A stretch of 64,000 nucleotides of DNA from the NCBI GenBank assembly GCA_014529385.2, contig CM043953.1:107454549-107518548 (forward strand), given 5' to 3'. Source of the stretch: Adiantum capillus-veneris (taxonomy: Eukaryota > Streptophyta > Polypodiopsida > Polypodiales > Pteridaceae). Each line of letters opens with the position of its first letter. The stretch's first letter is position 1. Below, one piece after another: positions 52,691 to 63,824 of this stretch. The position numbers and the translations under genes were made by a program. Under the pieces are notes generated by a model. That model saw only the letters and a list, made by a program, of their open reading frames with translations, was not told the DNA's origin and searched no databases.

Positions 52691-53712
52691 TCAGTCTTCA
52701 TTTAAGTCCACATCATACATGTCAACTTCATCATCACTTTCAACGAAATCTAACACATCATCCTCTCTTTCTTCATCCACATCCATAAAATTTTCATCAG
52801 AGCCTTCATTTTGACTTTCCTGTGAATCAAAGGGATCGGTATCACCTCTTCTTTTGAATAACTTGATTCTTTTCCCTACAATGGGAATCTTCATTTCTAT
52901 CTCATCTAATTCATGCAATGTATAAGTTGCATTCCCATGTATATGCTTAACCACATAAGGACCAAACCATCTCTTTGAAAGCGTTCTTATTGTTGAATGA
53001 TGGTTTTCAAGACTATTGTCATACAGCAACACCCAACCACCTTCCTCAATAGCTTTATGTATGAGTCTATGTCTCTTATCAAATCTATCCTTATTCTTTG
53101 ACCTTGCATCTTTCAATCGTGCTACTGCATTCTCAATATCTGAGGCCTTCTTTCTAATTGTTGTATGCGTAAAGCAAGAAGGTCTTCCCTACTCATTCCA
53201 TCCTCCCAAGGTAATACATTCCATGTGGGAATTACATCCTCAATTCGAATTACAGGTTTCTGACCTTACATCATTCAAAGGCATAGAACCAATTTTTGAG
53301 CTATGAGTTGTACGATCATCCCTTAAAGCATAAGGCAATAACCTAGGCCACTCTCCCATTTTACCTTTGCAGGCCTTAGCCAAAGCTTTAATGATAGGAG
53401 GATGCTCACACTCTAACTACCATTTCCCTTAGGATTATATATAGTAGTGAGAGCAAGTCTAATGACCAACCTAGAGAAAAACTCCCTGGCTTTATCTGCA
53501 TCCAACTCACCCCTGTCCGCTATTATTTTCCCAACGCAACCATAACGGCTAATTACATCATCCAAGAGGAACTTACATATCCCTTCTGTGCTTTTTTTTC
53601 TTAGAGCACAACGTTCAACTTGGTTGGTTAAGTATTCTCGTGCAAGCACTATGCCATAAGCCCAAAGTCATTGTTACCAGATCTACTACCCACTTATAAT
53701 GCATGGCCAATG
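52691..53712 (-). pseudogene. Element E integrase core and C-terminal part
   Basis: In element order: LTNQVERCALRKKSTEG, IIADRGELDADKAREFF (second Asp), LTTIYNPKGNG before the expected Glu (a stop interrupts there), HPPIIKALAKACKGKMGEWPR in another frame, then 52691-53116 with RWFGPYVVKHIHGNATYTL (C-terminal domain) and an acidic tail. Stops and frameshifts make it dead. Confidence 0.75.
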
Positions 53713-53713
53713 G

Positions 53714-54157
53714 CTAAGTAGGGTGCAACCCATTACGATGGCACACATTTGAATACATTTGACAGGTTTTACAAGACTCCACAAAAAGAGATACATTTTT
53801 ATACATACCTCTCCACCAATACCTCTCTTTCATTGTAGTAAAGGTGGCCCATACACCTCTATGTCTAGCATAAAGACTCTCATGAAACTTTTTTATAAGC
53901 TCATTTTGAGTGTTCTTATCATTCACAACTCTCAATAGCATTCCATTTCTTTGTTTTGGATGCTTCCACAAGTACCCATGTTTCAAAAAGTACTCATAGG
54001 CCTTTCTTCGTATTCTTTTAAACTCTTGATCAGTCCACCCTTCTTGCCTTGTCAAAGTGCTCAAATAGCGTCCAATGAGCAACCAATTGCCTTGATATAA
54101 GTTTTTTTGTAAATGACTCACGTGCATTTGACAGGCAAACATGATCGCCCTTGGCAT
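53714..54157 (-). pseudogene. Element E integrase zinc module
   Basis: Contains FHESLYARHRGVWATFTTMKERYWWRGM-type sequence followed by CKTCQ, which is H-x-H plus C-x2-C of the HHCC module. Only one module is present, unlike A and B. It links to the RNase H remnant upstream. Confidence 0.75.
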
Positions 54158-55137
54158 GAGAGATACTATAGAACCTTGTGCCTACATTGTCACCTCGACA
54201 ACCATGTCTTCTTCATTTTCATACTTTGCCCTTGAAAGCATATCTGGAGCTGGATTATCTTTCCCTGCAATATGCTTAAATTCTAGATTTTAAGGATTTT
54301 ATGTAGGCAATCCATCTCAACATTGCAATGTCGGGAGTTGAGTAGCTTGTCTCATTCCAAGAAAAGGTAGACAATCAGTCTCCACTATTACATTTGCTCC
54401 TATCAAATACTATTTGTCACATTTCAATGATGTGACTACTCCCCATAACTCTCTTTTTACCTGTGGATAGTTACGTTGACGAGCACTTAGGACCTGTGCT
54501 CCAAATCTCACCACATATCACTTGCCATCATCATCATCTTGCCCAATCACCCATCCAATTCTTGTGGGGCTAGTATCCACTATCACAATTACATGTCTTC
54601 CACATTCATAGTTTACTTTCCTCAAAGTTGGAGATGTAAGCAACAACTTTTTAAATCTCATGGCATGTGTACGCATTTCTTCCCATTGAAATTTTTGGTT
54701 CTTTCTCAAAAGTTGATACAAGGGTTCTGCTACATGCGCATAATGTGGAATTCAGATAACATAAAACACGCATGCATCCAAGAACCTTTGAACCTCAGTC
54801 ACATTAATACATGTCTCTTTCATTCTTTGAATCACGCCAATCTTTGCCGGACAAGGCCTTCTACCATATGGTCCGCACATATGTCCCACAATAAAAACTT
54901 CATTCACACCAAACATTGACTTTGCCCAAACAAGGTAAGGTTCACTTTTTTCAACCTTGACAAGATCTTATCACAGTCATTGATATGATTTGCCACATAT
55001 TTGTGGCACCCCCTCAAGTCTAGAGCCACATCTATATCATTTACATCACATCCTTTGATTGGCACATCGTTAAGAAAGGGCATTGTAGTTTGAGGTATGA
55101 AATCACGTAGGACTTTGTTCATACCATTCATCATATT
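54158..55137 (-). pseudogene. Element E RT palm remnant and RNase H
   Basis: The RT fragment at 54904-55134 holds FLNDVPIKG, where YxDD-type Asp-Asp is expected; the first Asp is now Asn. RNase H pieces follow in broken frames: VIVIVDTSPTRIGWVIG, YPQVKRELWGVV, IVETDCLPF and NPAPDMLSRAKYENEED. A junction at about 55137 joins it to the pre-RT region, so protease and the RT fingers are deleted. Confidence 0.72.
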
Positions 55138-55422
55138 GTGTGACGGAAAGGAACTCCCACTTTGCTATGCCAAGGACCTTACCCAAGGTAAATTCCACCT
55201 TACTATTCAAAATCCTCTCTTCCAAAACCTTTTTGAGATCCGTTGCTGCCTCTATGTCAGATTGGAGCTTGTAGGCCGGACCCTTTGCTTTAACTTCATT
55301 GCTTCCTTCTTCTTTTCTTTGGTACCTTTTTGCATAGGCACTTCAGGTGTAGGCATCCCTTGTGGAGCACTTGATCTAGGAGCCACTATGTCATTTCTAC
55401 CTCCACTCCTCGTGGCCCTTTT
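55138..55422 (-). pseudogene. Element E pre-protease fragment
   Basis: The minus frame reads PAYKLQSDIEAATDLKKVL and KVEFTLGKVLGIAKWEF, a segment I regard as a gag-protease linker of this clade. The plus-strand ORF over it is a shadow. Confidence 0.5.
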
Positions 55423-56827
55423 TTAAGGCCCTTCATCCCCATTTTTACGTCTACATTTTTCTTCAACAACGGCCTCATTGGCTTGACATTTGGCAATGTA
55501 CGCAAACATTGACAAAGAATATACAAGGTCATTCCAACTTGTTTCTAGCCGATTGCAATCTCCAACTTCATGAAAAACCTCTTTAGTCATCTTTCCCTTC
55601 ATAACAAATTCTATTGCGCATGGCCACAAGTCTCCAATAGCATCAGATGATGCTTCTTCTCCAAACTTGACTCCTTTCTTGTTAATAGGCTCCACCTTCA
55701 ACCCACAGTTGGCTGCCTCAACCATCAAGATGGCATGGCTAGTAGCAATGTCCTCAACTAGCTTCTTTATCTTGCTTTTTCCAAAGTTTGTCCCCAAAAG
55801 CTTACATGTTTTACTTAAGTGAATCTTACCATCTTTAATGAAAACAAGCTCCTTCATCAAGGCTTCTTTGAAACTTTCATAGTCCCTCGTTGCATGGTCA
55901 GTGCTATCACACCATATGCATCTATTTACAAAGCCTTCTCTATTTTGAGGTTGTTGCCCTATAGATTGACCAGATGGTTGCCCCTTTTCTTCTAGCCTTG
56001 TAAACTTTAACTTTAGCTCTTGCATTCCTTTAACAATATCATCTAGGATGGACTTGTCACTCTTTGGAACCACAATAACAGGCTTTATGGGACTCTTAGG
56101 AATGCTTGGGGCTTGAGTAGGGTGAACTATCATCTTGTCTCTCTGTCATTGTTGCTTGGCTAGCAGTGAAATTGTATCAATCTTTAAGCCATGTTTTGCA
56201 TCCTTATCCTCAAGTAGTAACTCTAGATTCTCTTCAATCTCTTTACCTGCAGCCTGCAAAAAGAATTTTGTCTTTTTTTAGTTTATTATAGCCTTTTCAG
56301 TCCTTGAAAGTTGATCATAACATCGTTCAAATTCCCTTAGCAGTTTGGTAGATGAAAGCCCCTCATTTGGTCGAACTACCCACTCTAAAAAAGTCCTTTT
56401 TGTTACCCTTTCGAAGTCCTCCATGAAATAATCTTCCTTCAAGGCTAATTTGAATGCTTCCCAAGTTCCCCATGATCATTTCTTATTCCCGTTACATGTT
56501 CTCTGATCTCAAGAACAACAGCTAGCTCAAAACTTTGTACCATCTCTGCTTTGGGCACTCGATGCAGCTCCATCTCCTTAACATACCCACAAAGATACTT
56601 TATTAAATCTTTACCATTTAACTGGTCCAATTTTTTCACCATTGAGTGAAGCACTTTGGTTGAGGAAATATCCCTCCTTTCAGCAGGTTGTTACTGCTGC
56701 ATAAACACTGCAAAGGCTTGAAACATTTGCATTGTGACAGCACCCCTGTTGCTCTTGTTTCTCCATAGCTTTAAAGATTTGATTTGAGACTCTCAATGAA
56801 GCTTATAAACCCTCACCCTAGCCTACC
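55423..56827 (-). pseudogene. gag: Element E gag
   Basis: 55423-56133 contains a degraded knuckle CIWCDSTDHATRDY (C-x2-C-x4-H-x4-D, the last Cys lost). 56445-56654 holds an upstream gag piece (LNGKDLIKYLCGYVKEME). In between are stops and frameshifts. It lies directly after the PBS. Confidence 0.65.
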
Positions 56828-56844
56828 TTGTGTCGGGCTCACCA
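56828..56844 (-). promoter_or_regulatory. Element E putative primer binding site
   Basis: On minus it reads TGGTGAGCCCGACAC, 4 bases inside the 5' LTR. I cannot name the tRNA. Confidence 0.5.
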
Positions 56845-56848
56845 GAAA

Positions 56849-57881
56849 TGTGTGACGAAGTGCACAGTAGTGCGGCTAGAAAAGCACTGGGCCTCTAACT
56901 GTGAGAGTTCGCAGCAAAGTCAAGCAAGTTGTAGAAATTTGAAGCTAAAAACACACTCAAAAAGAAAAAATCTCCAGCCATGAAAGCTCCAATTTGGAAA
57001 TAACAAGGATCAACTCAAAACTCTTGTGTGTGTGTGTGAAGATTAGGTGTAGCTTCGCTCCCAATTGCACAGATGTAGTGCTCTTTCACCCTGTTAAAAA
57101 CCCTAAATTGACACTTCACTTCTTTGTCGGGACCATATCATGGAAGCTTCAGAACTTCATTGGGGAAGCCCAAGTGGTTATTTGAGAAGGGGAAGGGGAA
57201 ACCCTAATTGGTAACCTCACAGCCTCGAACACGTAGTGGTAGCATCATGGGACTACACTAGCACCCTGGATTGGAACGATTGTATCTCCTTGCTTATATG
57301 CCCAAATGAGCTCATTCTTGGCCCTAAAACTTACCTCTCAGCTTGAGAAATGATGGCACCCACGTTGGCATGGAATTTTGGGTCCTTTTTTTGCTATTTT
57401 TGACCATTTTTAGCCCTTTTAACCCAAAAATGTCCCCTTTTTGTTCATAAAATTCCAAACAAGCCGGGAAAAATCCCTAAATTTGTGGAGAAATACCATT
57501 AGTCTAAAATTTTGTATTGAACCTCATTTTTTCATTGGAAAGCACTTTGGACACGTCTTTTATGCCCGCGTATGAAACCTACTATTTTTGGCCGAGATCG
57601 TTCGCATTGAACTTTCTGGACAAAATGAGCGTGCCACTTCGAAACACTTGACATTTGTACATTCCTAAAGAAAATTAGAAATTATTTAATGTGGTAAAAC
57701 ATGCAACGATGCCACGTCCTCGGTCTCGCGTGCCTGGCAAGGTATGTATACGCCTATAAACATGCCATCCGTTTTCGCATATATCACACTATGTACATTG
57801 TAGCATTTGGTCCCACACATCAAAAACATTAAGAATGAGGAATATATTTTTATTTTCACATTATGCACGTGCCACGACACA
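56849..57881 (-). repeat. Element E 5' LTR
   Basis: About 1,033 bp, paired with 51609-52628. Edges TGTGTGAC on the left and CGACACA on the right. Confidence 0.78.
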
Positions 57882-59308
57882 AAATTGTGGGGAGGGGGTG
57901 GTGTAAGTATATAGATGCCTAGTGTGGTATCCTCACGAAAGCAAAGCTAGGGTGGCATGAAAGAAAGGAGAGAATTAGGGTAGGCACTGGCCTGGAGGAG
58001 GTGAGGAGGCAAATGCAAGAAGGCTAGCAGGCAAAAGTGGAGAGTGAATATCTAACATATATGTATTCTTTTAAAATAGTCAACATTATGTACCAATAAT
58101 GATTACAAATTTTTGCACTATTGAATGCAAGGTAGTTTAAGTTATTGCAATGATTCCTTCAATGGTGGAGAATTTTCTAATTTGGAGCAAAAGTATTGTA
58201 TATAATAGCCACTTGTATACACATGAAATTGACACAAACGATCTAAATTTTAGCTAAAAACACTAAAATGGAAGTGCACTTTTGTTGCAAGTAAAAGTTC
58301 ACAAATGGATGCTATAATGGATGGCTAGCATCATGAGAAAAAGAAAATCTCTAAATTTTCTTTAAAAGCTCAAAATTAGAAGCTTGCAAGAAAAAAAACA
58401 CTCCTCTAAAGATAAAGCAGCTAGGAGTTGAAGATTACACCTAGATATTCAGAAACCAGTGTAATGGGTTGTTGGCAATTGAAATGCCAACTGTAGAACC
58501 ACCTGGAAATTTTTATTGCAAAGGAATCAAGTCAAAAGCATTTGAAGTGATAATAACAAAGATTACCAACCAAAATGATATCAATGATATGGTGGTAGCA
58601 ACCTTAAGGGATAAAATAAAACTAAAGAAGAAAAAATAATATTTTGATGATGGTGGTGAGGATGATTACAATGACGAGGCCCCAACAACGATGAAGAGGG
58701 GTCAAATTCTAAATGCTTAGATGAAGAGGAGGATTCAAAGAAGTCCAAAAAGCAAAACTTAAAAAACAAGAAGAAGGAAGAAAGTGGTAAGAAGGAAGGG
58801 AAGATACCCAAAGAGAATGACATTGACAAAAAAGAAGGAATGGAAGATACCCAAAGAGAATGACCTTGAAAAAAAGATAGTGGCAAGGATTAAATTGGTG
58901 GGACTTTGGTTCCTGAGGGTGTTCTAAAGCAGTGTGTGAAATTTGTGGAAAAGTGGGCCACACTACAAAAAAACTTTGGTACCACCTACAGATTTGGGGG
59001 AGAGGTTCTCCACACCTTATGTAGATGAATCAACAAATGAATCCATAATCCATAGGCAAACTTAGGTTGCAACAGAATCACCTAAAAGACTTGTAGGATG
59101 ATAGAGTGAGGTCCTTTTCATGGACATAATCAATGCTAGCAACAAAACCGAGGATTCAATGTCTGGGGTCAAGGTTAGAGGAACTTTAACAATAATCAAA
59201 ATAGGAATCTCAACAACACAAATAGCACTATAAGAGCCTAAGTCTAGAACTGCCAGCATTGCTGCAAATTAACGGAGGAAAATAGAAACAAAATCTATTG
59301 TGTGAGTT
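57882..59308. other. Degraded stretch between elements E and D
   Basis: No intact gene. Lys/Glu-rich text at about 58640-58870 and a knuckle-like CEICGKVGHTTKK (58937-58975, plus) hint at an old gag, listed separately. The rest shows nothing. Confidence 0.5.
58640..58990 (+). pseudogene. Possible old gag remnant with a zinc-knuckle-like motif
   Basis: Shifting plus-strand frames read an acidic then Lys-rich stretch (DDGGEDDYNDEAP; EEEDSKKSKKQNLKNKKK), then CEICGKVGHTTKK followed by Leu where the last Cys would be. No neighbouring pol was found. Weak evidence. Confidence 0.3.
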
Positions 59309-59374
59309 CTCATAATAACTAATATCTAATTCTCCTAAATGATTTTCTCATGTTAACTGATCAATTAATTTGGG
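59309..59374 (+). repeat. Element D 5' LTR remnant
   Basis: TCATAATAACTAATATC...GGGGAAGT matches the start of the 3' LTR at 63827-63889, then switches directly to gag sequence. Confidence 0.75.
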
Positions 59375-60329
59375 GAAGTCACCCTCTTCTCCATCCTCCT
59401 CGTACTCTTCCTCTTCTGAAGAAAGTGATGGTGCGGCTCTTGAACCACCTAAAAGAAGAGGCCATAGGAAATCCTATGCCGTGTGGAAGAGGTCATCCAA
59501 GCTCAAAAAGTTCAAAGAAGAGAAAAAGAACATCTCTTTCCTTACCTACGATGGCACCTTTGGTGCTACGGACAAAGTCTTGGCCTTCATCCAACAATTC
59601 GATGAGGGCTTCACAGAGTCCTCTAAGCTACGCCATGTAGCTATGCATTTTCAAAAGTCTTCCAGGCAATGGTGGTCTAGCCTACGAGAAAACGGTGAAG
59701 CTCCACGAACATGGAAAGCTTTAAGAGCTTCCATTATGAAGCAGTTTTTGGCTACCGATGCCAAAGACAAAGTACTCACCAAATGGCGAAGTTTGAAGCT
59801 CTCTCCCTACAAATCTATTCATAAATATGTAGACAAGTTTTGGGATTTACATCTCAAAGCCACTGTCTTCAAAAAGATGGATTTTGGAGAGCAAAAACAA
59901 CAATTTGTGCGGGTTTAACTGAAGATATGGTGGAGTATGTCAACTCCAAAAGGCCACACACCATATGTGCGGTCATACACCATACCATGGTGGCTTCACG
60001 AATCAATTTCCAACAAGCCCACGGAAAACAAGGACCGTAACGAGCCTAAGCGGAAGGACAATGTCCAAAAGTCTCCTCCAGGCAATGCCAACAACAACAA
60101 AGCTAAGGAGAAGGGAATTTATAAAGGCAAAAATAAACTCTCTCTTGAAGAGCTAGAGCGTTATCGTAAAGATAACCGTTGTTTCAAGTGCGGGGAGCAA
60201 GGACATGCCTATCGTGCTTGTCCCCACAAGAATACACGAAATGAGCCTCCTGGAGCTACCTTGGTCGAAATCCAAGAAGAGGATGCTCACCAAATGGATC
60301 TCCTCTATGCCATGCTTGGGGAAAGGTAA
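59370..60329 (+). pseudogene. gag: Element D gag
   Basis: The first part (59370-59918) has a Ser-rich start and capsid motifs: FLTYDGTFGATDKVLAFIQQ, QWWSSLRENGEAP, LSPYKSIHKYVDKFWDL. A frameshift near 59905 moves it to the frame ending at 60329, with RCFKCGEQGHAYRACP (canonical C-x2-C-x4-H-x4-C). The original start codon is uncertain, because the deletion joins LTR sequence at this point and the first codon is TTG. Confidence 0.82.
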
Positions 60330-60690
60330 AAGAACATGATGCTTTCTTTCTCTTTGACCCTAGTTCTACTCACAATTTCATATCCACAGAGTTGGCCACC
60401 AAGCTAGGCATCCAAGCCTATGAGATGGGAGATGTACTACCTACCGATGGTGCTTTCAAGGGGCAAGAAGCCTCAGTCACTCCCGTAATTGGGAAATTGA
60501 GGCTCCATGTCCAAAGCTAGTATGTGGACAAGGAGGACTTATTTATCTCTCCTCTCAAGCACGAGGATGTAATCCTAGGGGCACCATGATTTGATCGCAA
60601 GCTTTCAATAAGTCATAAAAGAGCTCCATTTCTATGTACATGATTTTTGTTAAAGATCCTCAAAATGAACCTTATGCTTTAGCAAAAGAA
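60330..60690 (+). pseudogene. Element D protease
   Basis: In broken frames: FLFDPSSTHNFISTELATKLG (the Asp is present, followed by Pro-Ser-Ser) and LISPLKHEDVILGAP, the usual second motif. Stops occur at about 60520 and 60590. Confidence 0.65.
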
Positions 60691-61455
60691 AATATAAACA
60701 ATCACAAGGAATTATAGTTATCCAATTTTCTCAAGGGATTTCAAGCTGTTTTTATTGATGACATCCCTTGTGAACTACCTCCTAATCGAGGCAATGATGA
60801 CCATGCAATTTAACTTCTTCCAGGAAGTTTGCCGCCTAATAAACCTCCTTATAAAGTTTCTCAAGCTCAACAAGAGGAGATTATGCGGCAAGTGCATGAG
60901 TTAGTTGAGAAGGATATGGTTAGGCCTAGCTCATTTCCATTTTGTTCACCAATATTATTAGTGCAAAAGAAAGATGCACATATCATATGTGTGTCGACTA
61001 TAGAGCACTAAATAGGATCATTATCAAAAATAGGTTTCCTATTCCACGGGTAGAAGACCTATTTGATAAGCTACAAGGGCGACCTACTTCAGTAGGATTG
61101 ACCTAAAAAGTGGCTACCATCAAATAAGGATAGTTGATCAAGACACTGTAAAGACCGCAGTTTGTACTACATTTGGTCTTTACGAGTACATTGTCATGCC
61201 TTTTGGCTTGGCCAATGCACCAGCCACATTTAACCGCTTGATGGAGAAGCTATTCAGGCCTCACTGAAACTTTACTGGAGTGTTCTTTGATGATATAATC
61301 ATCTACTCTAATTCACAAGACGAACACAAGAAACACCTCCAGGTAATATTCAAGTCTTATGAGAGAATAAACTTTATATTAATTAAAAGAAAAGTGAGTT
61401 TTTCTTACAAGAGATTCAGTATTTAGGTCACATTATCTCTCAAGATGGCATCCAA
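60691..61455 (+). pseudogene. Element D reverse transcriptase
   Basis: DIPCELPPNRGNDD, then PPYKVSQAQQEEI and PSSFPFCSPILLVQKKD (60829-61005), [32 protein letters not shown], and FFDDIIIYS with the catalytic Asp pair at 61289-61294. Frameshifts near 61000 and several stops break it. Confidence 0.8.
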
Positions 61456-61965
61456 ATGGATCCATCAAAGCTAGAGGTAATAAAAGGATGGCCTAATCCA
61501 AGAAATCTCCATGAACTAAGAAGCTTTATAGGTATGTGTGCATACTATAGACGCTTCATAGAAAAGTTCTCACAAATTGCGGGACCATTACATGACCTAA
61601 CAAAGAAAAATGTTAGGTATATATGGTCCACCAAGGAGAACAATGCTTTCGAAAAGCTTATCTGTCAACCTGTGCTTACACTACCAGATCTCTCAAAGCC
61701 ATTTGAGGTCCAATGCAACGTGTGTGGTGATTGTCTTGGAGTTGTTTTGCTCCAAGAAGGGCACACCATAGCCTACAAAATTCAAAGGCTTGACCCTATT
61801 GAGCAAGCTCTAGGAATATATGAGAAGGAACTCTTAGCAGTTCTACATGCTCTAGACTCGTGGAAGCACTATTTATTGGGCACTCCTTTCATTCTGTGGA
61901 CGGATCACCAAAGCCTTAAGTACTTCGTGATGCAGACCAAGCTCTCCGCCAAACAAATGAGGTGA
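61456..61965 (+). pseudogene. Element D RT thumb and RNase H
   Basis: An open stretch of 169 codons: LRSFIGMCAYYRRFIEKFS (RT end), then FEVQCNVCGDCLGVVLLQ, where the first RNase H Asp position reads Asn, YEKELLAVLHALDSWKHYL and LWTDHQSLKYF. It ends at a TGA before the LLQF segment, where integrase begins. Confidence 0.82.
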
Positions 61966-61977
61966 GCAAAGTTCCTT

Positions 61978-63087
61978 TTGCAATTTCATTTTCATATTTC
62001 TCACATTGCTGGCAAGCATAATCAAGTAGCCAATGCACTCTCAAGACGACCGAGAGTGAATGTGGTTTCCATAGCAACTCACAATGATCTATCTTCTATG
62101 ATAGATGAGTATGCTATTAATCCCGATTTTAGAGATGTGATTTCAGCCCTTGCACTAGGGAAGAAGGAAGAACCATTTACCCTACAAGACGGTTATCTTC
62201 TCTATGGCAATAGACTATGCGTTACTAACTCACTACGTGAGAAAGTAATGTATGAATCTCATGCTCTTCCTTATGCGGGGCATAGAGGGATTCAGTCTAC
62301 CCTAAAAGGGATAGAAAAATATTTCTATTGGCCTGCCATGAAAGAAAACATACAAGAGTATGTTTCAAAATGTGTGGTATGCCAAAAGAAAAAGTTTGAT
62401 AGAGGGAAGCCAGTTGGATTGCATCAACCTTTGCCAATCCCTAATTCACCGTGGGAGAGCATATCCATGGATTTTATCTTTGGATTGCCTAAGTCTATCC
62501 ATGGGAAACAAACACATTTCATACCTGTCAAAAAGACTATCAAAGACCATCAAATGGCAACCCTCTTTATATCACAAATCTTCAAGTACCATGGCTTGCC
62601 AATGTCCATAGTGTCAGATAGAGATCCTAGAATGACCAGTAATTTTTGGAAGGGTCTCTTTGAGAATTTAGGGACAAGGCTAAACTTCTCTTCAGCCTAT
62701 CATCTGCAAACGGATGGCCAAAGTGAAATAGCTAAGCTAACAATTCTTGATCTACTAAAATCCTATGTAACAGAAGTAGATCAAAGGTCCCAATGGGAGA
62801 AGTACTTACCATTGGTGGAGTATGCCGACAATAATGCTGTACATACCTCCACCAAAAAAGCACCTTTCAAGGTAATTGAGGGAAGATCCAAAATTCCCCT
62901 GCTACTTAAGGTACATGGGAAGATCTTTGCTGCAGATGAGTATAGCCGAGACCTAAGATCTTTCCAAAAGATTAAGGATGCCATCTCTATCTCACAGCAA
63001 AGGCAAAAGGCTATTGCTAATAAGGACAAAAGAGCTCAAGCCTTTAAACAAAATGATTGGGTCTTGCTTAAAATTTCCAAGGCTTGA
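61978..63087 (+). CDS. Element D integrase
   Basis: An open frame of 369 codons. The RNase H end HIAGKHNQVANALSRR is followed by HALPYAGHRGIQ...CVVC (HHCC), SMDFIFGLPK (first Asp), VSDRDPRMTSNFW (second Asp) and YHLQTDGQSE (Glu), then a C-terminal part with QRQKAIANKDKRAQAFKQNDWVLLK. D-D-E residues are all visible. It is the best preserved gene of this element, but it is cut at 63087 by a shift. Confidence 0.83.
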   Translation: MQFHFHISHIAGKHNQVANALSRRPRVNVVSIATHNDLSSMIDEYAINPDFRDVISALALGKKEEPFTLQDGYLLYGNRLCVTNSLREKVMYESHALPYAGHRGIQSTLKGIEKYFYWPAMKENIQEYVSKCVVCQKKKFDRGKPVGLHQPLPIPNSPWESISMDFIFGLPKSIHGKQTHFIPVKKTIKDHQMATLFISQIFKYHGLPMSIVSDRDPRMTSNFWKGLFENLGTRLNFSSAYHLQTDGQSEIAKLTILDLLKSYVTEVDQRSQWEKYLPLVEYADNNAVHTSTKKAPFKVIEGRSKIPLLLKVHGKIFAADEYSRDLRSFQKIKDAISISQQRQKAIANKDKRAQAFKQNDWVLLKISKA

Positions 63088-63487
63088 TTAAGGCACACAA
63101 CGGACAAGAATCCTACGGGACACCAAAAGGTACTATGGTCCCTTTCAAATTCTTAGACCAATCAATGAGATGGCCTATCAACTCAAGTTGCCCAGTCATT
63201 GGCTCATACACAATGATTTCCATGCGAGTCTATGAAAGCCTTACAAAGGAGAGCCACCTCAAGAACCAACTATTGAAGACCCACCGGAGATTGAGGACCA
63301 AGAAGAGATGTTGCAGCCCGAGTCCATTCTCCGACATGAAGACAAGGTATTGAGAGGCGGTAAGATTATTCGATGGTATCTTATTAAGTTTAAGAACTAT
63401 CCTTTTGAAGATGCTAGATGGATGCAAGGCATACAATTAAATGATAACCTAAACATTGTCAATGCTTACAATGCTTCCCTAGAGTAA
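63088..63487 (+). pseudogene. Element D integrase C-terminus and chromodomain
   Basis: Shifted frames: FQILRPINEMAYQ-like text (in part), PEIEDQEEMLQPESILRH, then GGKIIRWYLIKFKNYPFEDARWMQ and a tail ending ASLE plus stop at 63485-63487. The aromatic-rich W/F-x-N/G-Y-P-x-x-D-A-x-W pattern is a chromodomain, which tethers integration to chromatin in chromoviruses. Confidence 0.78.
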
Positions 63488-63810
63488 GCAAATGTAAAAA
63501 TGTTTAAATGAACAAACTTTTTGTCTTATAAGACTCTCTTTTTCTTTATTGTGCACAAATGTTTAGGATCATGTTTGCGGAGACGACATCTCTCGAACAC
63601 CAAGTAGAGCTTGTCACTCTACTATGTAAGATTGATAGGACTGACGTGTTAGACATGCTTGCGGAAGCTTAGGCTCTCAAGCGCCAAATGGATTAGTCAT
63701 CCATTATGGAACAGTGTCGTAGGGTAAAATAGGGATCCTCTACCCGCTAGAACAGGGACTAATGACTAGGTTTATCGTCTCTACTTCATAGTCAAGGATG
63801 ACTATGATTT
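63488..63810 (+). other. Element D 3' untranslated region
   Basis: No ORF. It leads to the PPT. Confidence 0.6.
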
Positions 63811-63824
63811 CAAGAGAGAGGTAA
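63811..63824 (+). promoter_or_regulatory. Element D polypurine tract
   Basis: CAAGAGAGAGGTAA directly precedes TGTCATAAT, the 3' LTR start. Confidence 0.75.

Larger units (their letters stand above)
51609..57881 (-). mobile_element. Element E: old Ty3/Gypsy element
   Basis: Two diverged LTR-like repeats of about 1.0 kb flank gag, RT, RNase H and integrase remnants that all read minus. A purine tract on minus adjoins the left LTR and a PBS-like site the right LTR. The outer edge of the left LTR is eroded, so no target-site duplication could be confirmed. All genes are broken and PR plus most of RT are deleted. RT and integrase motifs differ from A-D, so it is another clade. Confidence 0.8.

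Noticed and set aside
51609-57881. Target-site duplication for element E
   Set aside because: The left LTR edge is eroded, and the base string right of 57881 has no clear match on the left.
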